Of a stretch of 47,476 nt of DNA, positions 41,682 to 47,476 are shown in pieces. This stretch comes from CAVTUU01 sp045804965. Lineage in GTDB: Bacteria; Chloroflexota; Chloroflexia; Thermomicrobiales; UBA6265. Below the pieces are notes generated by a model. The model saw only the letters and a list, made by a program, of their open reading frames with translations, had not been told where the DNA came from and searched no databases. The position numbers and the translations under genes were made by a program. Within the stretch, counting starts at the first letter, position 1, and every line of letters starts with the position of its first letter. The stretch covers positions 1-47,476 of the forward strand of contig JBJMMD010000015.1 of the NCBI GenBank assembly GCA_045804965.1, written 5' to 3'.

Positions 41682-43328
41682 TTACTTATCGAGCCAGGTT
41701 TCCTTGAGGGTGATATTCGAGCCAGTTGGGATGTGCGTGTATCCCTTGACGTAGGTCTTCATCGCCTCGTACTGATTGGCGACGAAGAGATTGACCCACG
41801 GCAGATCGTCGAGCAGCATCTGCTGAAGCTGCTGGTAGATCTCCGTGCGCTTCGCTTGATCGGTTTCCGCAATGCCTTTCGTGATCAGATCATCGACCTT
41901 CGGGTTGCTGTAGTTGACGAAGTTGCCGCTGGCTCCGGTCTGGAAATTTTGCAACATGATTTCGTTTGGATCGACATACGCGCTCGTGCCAGTGACCGCA
42001 ATGTCATAGTCCTTATCGGTGTAGACGCTCTGAATCATGGTCGCGTTTTCGACTGGGTTCAGCTCCGCATCGATGCCAATCTGCTTGAGCTGAGCCTGAA
42101 CCACGACCGCGGCGTTTGAGAGGAAGGAGTAGGCCGACCACGTAGTAATGGTCGTCTTAAATCCCTTCTCCATACCTGCCTCTTTGAGAAGGGCCTTCGC
42201 GCCCTCGATGTCGGGCGCGGGAATGGTCGTCTTCATGGCAGCCCAGTAGGTAGGCGGGAAGACAACGTCGACCGCTGTACCGTGACCAAAGACCGCCGGC
42301 TCGAGCACCGCGTCACGATCGATCGCCTTGTTGATCGCTTGTCGCACCCGGATATCGTCGAACGGCTTGCGCGAAAGGTTGAGACCGGCGAAGCGGATGT
42401 TGGTGTTGGAATCACCCGCTAGCGTCAGGCTGTCGTCCGATTTCAACGTATCAACATCGCGCAGCGGCGCATATTCAATGAAGTCGACTGTGCCGGTTGT
42501 GATCGCATTCGTGCGCTGGGTGTCGTCCGAAACCGGGATCAACTCCATGCCATCAAGGTATGGCAGACCCTCTTCCCAGTAATCCGGATTGCGCTCGAGC
42601 ACGATGTGCGTGTTCGGGACGTACTCGACGAACTTGAACGGACCGGTACCGACGGCGACCTGCGAGAGATCGCCATTCTCCTCGACTACTTCCTTCGGCA
42701 CGATGATGCAGGCAACGTTGGTGAGGTTCGCCAGCATCGACGCATCCGGCTTCTTCAGCGTCATCACCGCGGTGTAATCGTCCGGCGCCTCGATGCTCGC
42801 CATCGAGTCGAGGGTGGCAGCGCTTTGCGAAGCGGTCGCCGGATCGACGAGGTGCTCGAAGCTGTATTTCACGTCGGAGGCGACGAGCTCGCGGCCATTG
42901 TGGAACTTGACACCCTTGCGCAGGTGAAACGTGTACGTGAGCCCGTCGTCCGAGATATCCCACGACTCCGCTAGTTGCGGCTTGATCGTCAGATCGGGAT
43001 TGACGTCGACGAGACGGTTGTAGATGTGCTCGACCACGTGCCAGATGGCGGTCAAGCTCTGCTTGTACGGGTCGAGTGCGGTCGGATCGGCCTGCAGGCC
43101 GACCTTCAGCGTTCCGCCCGTCTTGGGCGTGGGCGATGCTTGCGAAAGCTTCGTGAACGCGCCGCCATGCCCGGCCGGGGCCGCATGGGCGGCGAACCTG
43201 CTGAGCGCAGTGGCCGAAAGACCAAGCGCAGCGCCGCGGGTCATGATTTGGCGCCGGGTCAGCGCGTTCGCCAACATCTCGGCGGCTTTCTGATCGAGGG
43301 GCGACTTTTCGTCGGGACCAGTTGTCAT
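41682..43328 (-). CDS. Tat-exported peptide/oligopeptide-binding protein (SBP_bac_5)
   Basis: A 548-residue solute-binding protein. ATG 43328 follows GGAGAG. The N-terminus is TTGPDEKSPLDQKAAEMLAN ALTRRQIMTRGAALGLSATA: Arg25-Arg26 followed by a hydrophobic, Ala-rich core and AHAAPAG, a twin-arginine (Tat) export signal. No lipobox Cys is seen. The mature domain has GGTLKVGLQADPTALDPYKQ, LAESWDISDDGLTYTFHLRK GVKFHNGREL and VKYSFEHLVDPATASQSAAT, as in DppA/OppA. The C-terminus ends NITLKETWLDK. It delivers peptides or peptide-like ligands to the DppBC-like permease pair downstream. Confidence 0.95.
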   Translation of the reverse strand: MTTGPDEKSPLDQKAAEMLANALTRRQIMTRGAALGLSATALSRFAAHAAPAGHGGAFTKLSQASPTPKTGGTLKVGLQADPTALDPYKQSLTAIWHVVEHIYNRLVDVNPDLTIKPQLAESWDISDDGLTYTFHLRKGVKFHNGRELVASDVKYSFEHLVDPATASQSAATLDSMASIEAPDDYTAVMTLKKPDASMLANLTNVACIIVPKEVVEENGDLSQVAVGTGPFKFVEYVPNTHIVLERNPDYWEEGLPYLDGMELIPVSDDTQRTNAITTGTVDFIEYAPLRDVDTLKSDDSLTLAGDSNTNIRFAGLNLSRKPFDDIRVRQAINKAIDRDAVLEPAVFGHGTAVDVVFPPTYWAAMKTTIPAPDIEGAKALLKEAGMEKGFKTTITTWSAYSFLSNAAVVVQAQLKQIGIDAELNPVENATMIQSVYTDKDYDIAVTGTSAYVDPNEIMLQNFQTGASGNFVNYSNPKVDDLITKGIAETDQAKRTEIYQQLQQMLLDDLPWVNLFVANQYEAMKTYVKGYTHIPTGSNITLKETWLDK

Positions 43329-43481
43329 TGCATTCTCTCCTTGCACGGGTCGACATAGTTTGACGCGACCGCGAGTCTCATTCCGCGAAGCGCTCATGCT
43401 GAAAGCGCCGCTGCACGTTCCGAGCGGTCGAGCCCGGAGTCACCATCTTCGAGGTGCGGCGAGTATATCCGGGTGCAAAAA

Positions 43482-43506
43482 GGCGGGCAACACGTCGTTG
43501 CCCGCC
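43482..43506 (-). terminator. Terminator of the 48-residue basic protein gene
   Basis: GGCGGGCAAC (43482-43491), loop ACGTC, GTTGCCCGCC (43497-43506) give a perfect 10-bp stem. In the minus-strand direction the stem is followed by TTTTT (43481-43477 region), a classic Rho-independent terminator. Confidence 0.85.
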
Positions 43507-43538
43507 TCACCTTCTGATACGGTTGGTTGAGATTGGAA

Positions 43539-43685
43539 TTACCCTGGGCGGTGGATGCGAACGGTCGACGGCTCACCGCGCCGCGCGATCGTGACCTGCC
43601 AACTCGGCACGTACTCAGAGGTAAAGGGATTCCGTTTCCGCTTGCTGCCAAACCACCGACTCCGCATCTTCTTCCCCATGGCCAT
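43539..43685 (-). CDS. Small basic protein (48 residues)
   Basis: ATG 43685 is preceded by GAGGTGG at five bases and the frame ends at TAA 43541-43539, 33 bases before a Rho-independent terminator, so it is a complete transcription-translation unit. The product begins MAMGKKMRSRWFGSKRKRNP, continues FTSEYVPSWQVTIARRGEPS and ends TVRIHRPG. It has 14 Arg/Lys, no Cys and one strand-forming block (SWQVTIARRG). The charge suggests nucleic-acid or ribosome contact, but no known ribosomal-protein family is recognised. Confidence 0.75.
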   Translation of the reverse strand: MAMGKKMRSRWFGSKRKRNPFTSEYVPSWQVTIARRGEPSTVRIHRPG

Positions 43686-43879
43686 AATTTCCACCTCAAT
43701 CGTTGTATCCCATTAGCGACTGCCGGAGCCATTTCCGGTCTTGATCGCATATTGCCTTCTCATCAAAACAAGAGCATCCGGGGAATTACTGAGTTTTCCC
43801 TGGGGAACTGCCGACGGGAACGGTCGGGGCACTGACTGTGATGCCAATCGTCCCTCCCCCCTTATGCCGAGTGCCGCCC

Positions 43880-44110
43880 TTACGTCATGCCGAGCGGAGT
43901 CGAGGCATCTGGCTCTACTGAAGAGGATGGTGGGCAAGGCGAGATTCTTCGCGTTCGCTCAGAATGACGGGGGTGGGGTGCTCAATATGACGGAGGGATA
44001 GGTGTGCAGGATGGTGGAGGGATGGTTGTGCAGGATGACGGAGGAGGAGCGCGTCGGTTGAGGGTGAGCTGAGAATGACGGCGGGAGTGGGCGCTGCTGT
44101 GAAACTGTGC
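43880..44110 (+). repeat. Interspersed intergenic repeat (GCTCAGAATGAC type) with degenerate tandem copies
   Basis: Starts GTCATGCCGAGCGGAGTCGA and reaches CTTCGCGTTCGCTCAGAATG ACGG at ~43970, the ends of a known interspersed palindromic element of Thermomicrobia-type genomes. Beyond it, AATGACGG-like and GTGCAGGATG-like units recur (43968, 43987, 44009, 44030, 44073), giving a degenerate tandem array. No gene is seen between 43686 and 44204. Confidence 0.6.
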
Positions 44111-44204
44111 GGTGGTGCGATAGAAGCCCTGGAAGGGCTGGTCAGTCATAGCCCCCAGGTAGCCTTTGGGTGGATTCGACTCCGGACAAATCAGGTGCCG
44201 GGCG

Positions 44205-44678
44205 TTATCGGATGAAGAAGATCCAGACTCCGATCGCGATCCAGATGATGGAGGCGAGAATCTGAACCGCCCAGAAGGAGCGATGGGCGAACTTGTGGCG
44301 GAGGACAATCATGCCTAGCCAACCGCCGATCACGCCACCGAACAGTCCCATTCCCCAGAGAATGCCCTCGGGAACGCGGCTGCTACCGGTTTTGGCAAAG
44401 ACTTTGTCAAAGACGTAGAAGGCAAAGGTCATGATTGTGCCGGCGAGCAGCCAGGAAGTGAAGTATTTCCAATCCGTCTCAACGACAGAGACGCCGAAAA
44501 GAATGAGCCAGGGAATGATGGCAATGATTGCGGAGGTGCGAGAGGCAGGCTTGCGGATCGCCTCCGCGGACCGGACCACGACCGGCCGTTCGGCTCGCGC
44601 ACGTGGCTCCAGATCTATAGGAGCTGTAGCCGGCGTCTCGTCCGCAGGCGGGGCCAATGGTTGTTCGTCGTCGTCCAT
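44205..44678 (-). CDS. DUF1294 membrane protein
   Basis: A 157-residue protein. ATG 44678 is preferred over 44717 because GAGGGG lies upstream. The first ~55 residues are acidic and disordered (DDDEQPLAPPADETP). Helices are at ~60-80 (TSAIIAIIPWLILFGVSVVE), ~86-103, ~117-135 and ~140-157. The conserved DUF1294 blocks are present: FYVFDKVFAKTGSSRVPEGI LWGMGLFGGVIGGWLGMIVL RHKFAHRSFW. DUF1294 domains are often fused to cold-shock domains; none is present here. Function unknown. Confidence 0.9.
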   Translation of the reverse strand: MDDDEQPLAPPADETPATAPIDLEPRARAERPVVVRSAEAIRKPASRTSAIIAIIPWLILFGVSVVETDWKYFTSWLLAGTIMTFAFYVFDKVFAKTGSSRVPEGILWGMGLFGGVIGGWLGMIVLRHKFAHRSFWAVQILASIIWIAIGVWIFFIR

Positions 44679-44882
44679 AACGGTCCCCTCACTCCCGAAT
44701 CGCCTAACGTTATTCATATGTTCGCACAGATACCATCATTCCGACTCCATTTTCCCCCTAGTCACATACTCCCGTGCACGCAAAATCCAGCCGCGGACGA
44801 CCACTTACGGCACATCTTCCGAGCTTGGTCCTGACCAGCCAGGCCGCTACCTAGTCGCCTAGCCTGCGAGTCGTAACCGAAG

Positions 44883-44916
44883 AAAAGTCGCCTCGATACC
44901 GCAGGCGGCTTTTTTT
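44883..44916 (+). terminator. Orphan Rho-independent terminator
   Basis: AAAAGTCGCCT (44883-44893) pairs with AGGCGGCTTTT (44903-44913), with one G-U, around the loop CGATACCGC, followed by TTTTTTT (44910-44916). It is oriented on the plus strand, but the nearest upstream plus-strand gene is 19 kb to the left (fabI at 32206-32997 is the closest), so it may end an unannotated small transcript from the 44680-44880 spacer. Confidence 0.75.
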
Positions 44917-44953
44917 CTGCCTGCCTTTCCCACGCTAAACGATTGGCCTCTAG

Positions 44954-44982
44954 TTGACAATAAGCTAAGATGAAGACGGTAA
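44954..44982 (+). promoter_or_regulatory. Possible promoter for the 45025 gene
   Basis: A perfect -35 TTGACA (44954-44959) is followed after 17-18 bases by CGGTAA/GGTAAA, a poor -10. The gene start lies 43 bases downstream with a good ribosome site. It sits just after the orphan terminator. Confidence 0.35.
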
Positions 44983-45024
44983 ACCTCCTAAACATTCTCG
45001 GTCGAGCGAGGTAGGGGACAGACG

Positions 45025-45342
45025 ATGAAGGCACAGACGCGGAAGCCAGTTTCACCGGAACGACGGGCGTTCTTGCAGCAGATTGCCGGACTCGGTGGCC
45101 AGGAGACGGCCCGCCGCTATGGCAACCAGTGGTTCCGAGAGATTGGCAAGATCGGATTCCAGGCCCTGGCCGACAACCGCTTCCAGGGCGACCGCAAGAA
45201 GGCGATGAACAGCCTGGTCGGGCGCGGCAAGCGGCATCGGTTCCGGATCGACTGGCAGGCGGCGATTCCCTTACGCACTTCCGATAACTCTTTCTTCAAC
45301 CACTTATTCCTACTCCATACAACCGGCAGGATGACCGCCTGA
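45025..45342 (+). CDS. Small hypothetical protein, possibly C-terminally truncated
   Basis: A 105-residue frame with GGTAGGGGA upstream of ATG 45025. Residues ~20-70 (LQQIAGLGGQETARRYGNQW, FREIGKIGFQALADNRFQGD RKKAMNSLVGRGKR) form a basic, glycine-rich segment reminiscent of small stress-type proteins of this lineage. After ~residue 70 the composition changes (TSDNSFFNHLFLLHTTGRMT), suggesting that the original C-terminus was replaced by a frameshift or recombination. No domain is firmly recognised. Confidence 0.55.
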   Translation: MKAQTRKPVSPERRAFLQQIAGLGGQETARRYGNQWFREIGKIGFQALADNRFQGDRKKAMNSLVGRGKRHRFRIDWQAAIPLRTSDNSFFNHLFLLHTTGRMTA

Positions 45343-45629
45343 CGCTGGCCGCCACCGCTGCCGACTAAGCCACCCGCGCTGCTGGGAACGGCGAAGACTT
45401 CGCGGCCTTGCTGTGGAGCCTGCTTGTCGAGCGGTGGGGTGTGCATGAGGTCGGTGACACGCTTCATAATGGCCAGAAAGAGCGTGCCGAAAACGCGGCG
45501 TTTTTCCATGCGATGACATCGAACGCCAGCTTCGCATGGGGCGCATCGAGCATTCTGGAATAAACTCCGCAGGATTAAGCCGAGATGAAGCCATAGGGCC
45601 TCCGACGCGACGGTCAGAGGAGCAATGCT

Positions 45630-46337
45630 ATGACGCGATGGATTTTCGCTCTCTTCCTGGTTGTGGCAATGCAGACGCCCTGGATTGCGGTCGAAGCGGC
45701 TGAAAAGCCGTCCAATATGGACGGGAATGGAGCGGCCCTTCTCGAATTCAATGGAAAACCTGACAAGCATGGATTGATTGTCGTTCTCGGTATCCCTGCC
45801 GCTCCGGCGTTTGACTGGCCTTTCGCGGTCTACAACGCCGGCAAGAAGCCTGTCAAGAACGTTCGCCTGAAAATCCAGGAGAAATACGAGGGCAAGAAGA
45901 TTCCGTTCAACGACAAGGCGTGGGTCTATCCATCAGTGATTGAACCAGGCGAGTTCGGGTTCGGCGGCGCATCGCTAGTTGTCGGCGGCCAGCAGGTAGT
46001 TGCCGGGCCGGCCGGCGGACTCGATGCGAAGTTTTCGATCTCTACGTCAATCAATAGCAAAGATGATCGCCTGGTCGACTTGCACGTGCGCAACGCGAAA
46101 TCAGACGACTCCGGAGAGGTCAGTGGCACGGTCAGCAATCTCAGTAAGTTCGACGTGAAAGGAATTGAGGTCCACCGCCTTTGCATAGAGGACGATGGAA
46201 TCATGACCAGTTACTTTTCGCAAATTGATCAACGGCGATTGCTCGAGGCGGGAGACAGCGCGGAATTCAAAGTAAGCATGAACCCTTGCGAGAAAGGTAA
46301 CGGATTCCTCGTCGCCTCTATTGCTCTGAAGGCTTGA
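45630..46337 (+). CDS. Secreted protein of unknown function
   Basis: A 235-residue protein from ATG 45630 (CAGAGGAGCA upstream). The signal peptide is TRWIFALFLVVAMQTPWIAV with cleavage near EAA. The mature part is beta-rich: GNGAALLEFNGKPDKHGLIV, PFAVYNAGKKPVKNVRLKIQ, VYPSVIEPGEFGFGGASLVV, GEVSGTVSNLSKFDVKGIEV, with a late Cys pair (HRLCIEDD, NPCEKGNG). The fold suggests an Ig-like or CARDB-like unit, but identity is uncertain. Base composition is more A/T-rich than the neighbours, hinting at transfer. Confidence 0.75.
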   Translation: MTRWIFALFLVVAMQTPWIAVEAAEKPSNMDGNGAALLEFNGKPDKHGLIVVLGIPAAPAFDWPFAVYNAGKKPVKNVRLKIQEKYEGKKIPFNDKAWVYPSVIEPGEFGFGGASLVVGGQQVVAGPAGGLDAKFSISTSINSKDDRLVDLHVRNAKSDDSGEVSGTVSNLSKFDVKGIEVHRLCIEDDGIMTSYFSQIDQRRLLEAGDSAEFKVSMNPCEKGNGFLVASIALKA

Positions 46338-46396
46338 CGCGGTCGCCTTACAGCCCTCACCACTTGATACTTTCACGTGGCGCTTGCCACCGCTGC

Positions 46397-47095
46397 CTAG
46401 TCTTCGCCTGGACCGTCAACTTCGTTAGAAAAGATCTCTTCTTTTAGCCCCTCAAAAGAATCATGAATTGCCCAACGAACGGGCACAAGCGGCAAAGTGA
46501 CACCTGGAGAATTGAGTACCCAAGAAAGGACAGCAAGGCGTTCGACCAAAATATTTAACTGAACTCGATCAAGTGGTTCAGATGCGCCCTCACCATATCG
46601 TTGCTCTAAACAGGTCATGTGGCTGTCTCGATCACCTTCATTATTTGAGGCCAACTCAAGCGGCAATTTTGCGAGAACGTGAGTAATCGTAAAATACAAA
46701 TAATCCTTGAGGGCTTCCGCAATTTCCTGAACATCTCGAACGGTGTAGTCGGACTCCGACTGCGTTCCCATGAGGGTTTCCACTAAGGATTTGATCGCTT
46801 GTGTTGACCGAATGATTTCGTCTAATTTGTCAGGATCAGCTGCATAGCGACGTTTACATATTTCGTACCAGAAATCCCGCTGAACCCGAATGGCCGTTCG
46901 TTTTTCCGGGTTTGCCCCGTATTCCTCGTGGCATGTTGGGCACAGCGGGGCGGCATTGTCCTGATCGTCTGATCCGCCGTCCGCTTGCGGAACAATGTGA
47001 TGGGCTTCAAGGCTTACGCTCGGACGTTGGCAAATGCAACAGCGAAAATGAGCCTTTCGGTTGACCGCGAGTTTTACCGCTTCCGAGAACGCCAT
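46397..47095 (-). CDS. HNH endonuclease domain protein
   Basis: A 232-residue protein from ATG 47095, with AGGGG upstream. The N-terminal HNH domain is complete: zinc ligands FRCCICQ (CxxC), SLEAHHIVPQADGGSDDQDN (catalytic His pair and Asn), APLCPTCHEEY (CxxCH). Residues ~80-230 are helical and unassigned (YADPDKLDEIIRSTQAIKSL, EIAEALKDYLYFTITHVLAK). Stand-alone HNH proteins include restriction-type (McrA-like) and phage enzymes; here nothing shows which. It is A/T-richer than the chromosome and converges with the secreted-protein gene, suggesting a small accessory segment. Confidence 0.9.
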   Translation of the reverse strand: MAFSEAVKLAVNRKAHFRCCICQRPSVSLEAHHIVPQADGGSDDQDNAAPLCPTCHEEYGANPEKRTAIRVQRDFWYEICKRRYAADPDKLDEIIRSTQAIKSLVETLMGTQSESDYTVRDVQEIAEALKDYLYFTITHVLAKLPLELASNNEGDRDSHMTCLEQRYGEGASEPLDRVQLNILVERLAVLSWVLNSPGVTLPLVPVRWAIHDSFEGLKEEIFSNEVDGPGED

Positions 47096-47251
47096 CGCTT
47101 GCCCCTGCGAATGATCAGGATGCCTTCAGACGGCAATTATGGGCGTTAGGGGGGCTTTGGCAATGGTAAGGTGCGGGGGCTTTTCGGACCGGTTTTCGTT
47201 ATCTAGAATGTTGCCACTGACGGCAAAATGAAGCAGAAAGGGGATGGGGAC

Positions 47252-47335
47252 ATGCCCTGGTTTCGACGCAAGAAAGACGAACCGGAACCTATCACCAGCT
47301 CCGGCCGCACCAACGCGATCTCCCGGTCGAGGTGA
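47252..47335 (+). CDS. Possible 27-residue microprotein
   Basis: ATG 47252 follows GGGGATGGGGAC and the frame ends TGA 47333-47335. The product MPWFRRKKDEPEPITSSGRT NAISRSR is basic then acidic, the pattern of short MxFRKKKDEPEP-type microproteins. ATG 47228 would add eight residues. An equally likely view is that it is the truncated start of a longer gene. Confidence 0.35.
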   Translation: MPWFRRKKDEPEPITSSGRTNAISRSR

Positions 47336-47476
47336 CCGGCACACAACGCGACTTCAGTCGCCGAAGGCATGCGGTCCCCTTTGCCGCTCGCGCTCGCTCC
47401 CGGAAAACACTTCGTCGCGCTCGTCAGAAAGAGCGTGACACTATGCAGTAATAGTGCCCATGGGCTCAGTGTGATC

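Noticed and set aside
45117..45770. Minus-strand open frame across the 45025 and 45630 genes
   Set aside because: Overlaps two plus-strand genes with good starts; no ribosome site in front of its internal ATG codons. A fragment beginning MEKRRVFGTLF remains weakly possible.
1..47476. CRISPR arrays, rRNA and tRNA genes, insertion-sequence transposases
   Set aside because: No regularly spaced identical repeats, no rRNA-like blocks, no cloverleaf and no DDE or HUH transposase motif were found by eye.

Overview
The window is high-GC bacterial chromosome. It carries housekeeping genes (mutS-mutL, tyrS, fabI, an AcnA-type aconitase) scattered among transporters, hydrolases and small envelope proteins. 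Two YsnF/DUF2382 stress-type proteins, an SH3b-repeat secreted protein, an LCP ligase, a Tat-exported oligopeptide-binding protein and the interspersed repeat whose copies contain GCGTTCGCTCAGAATGAC together suggest a Chloroflexota genome of the Thermomicrobia/Sphaerobacter type. That assignment is inference from gene style. There is no rRNA here and I found no tRNA.

Layout. Bases 1-3800 hold the tail of a secreted protein, a polytopic membrane protein and two small membrane proteins. Bases 3970-8470 are a minus-strand run of separate units: a GT4 glycosyltransferase, two DUF2382 proteins and a secreted C39-like peptidase. Bases 8610-13005 hold a GMC oxidoreductase directly behind aconitase. 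Bases 13264-18208 (plus strand) hold a small exported protein, then mutS (apparently leaderless) and mutL, closed by a strong bidirectional terminator. Bases 18300-20800 hold the SH3b protein, a small acidic protein, a DUF72 protein and a truncated haemoglobin.

Bases 20960-24000 are the accessory part. A 93-base direct repeat brackets a more A/T-rich segment with a HEPN-motif gene, an uncharacterised partner and a nonsense-interrupted gene. The left repeat is an internally deleted scrap of the gene at the right end. That gene is a thioredoxin-fold protein whose frame is complete only if an in-frame UGA is read as selenocysteine. The UGA occupies the first position of a UxxC redox motif and is followed at the right distance by a good bacterial SECIS-like hairpin. 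I consider this the most important observation in the window.

Bases 24182-33000 hold LCP, tyrS, small membrane proteins, an MFS exporter, DUF1835 and M19 dipeptidase genes, and fabI. Bases 33069-36706 hold a large cysteine-rich secreted repeat protein and a DinB-azlC-azlD operon. Bases 36831-43328 form one minus-strand peptide-utilisation operon: an oligopeptide-binding protein, two permeases, a threonine-synthase-like enzyme and an M1 aminopeptidase. The last four genes are joined by 4-base overlaps. The right end (43480-47476) has a previously hidden 48-residue basic protein, repeats, a DUF1294 protein, an orphan terminator, two uncharacterised genes and an HNH endonuclease.
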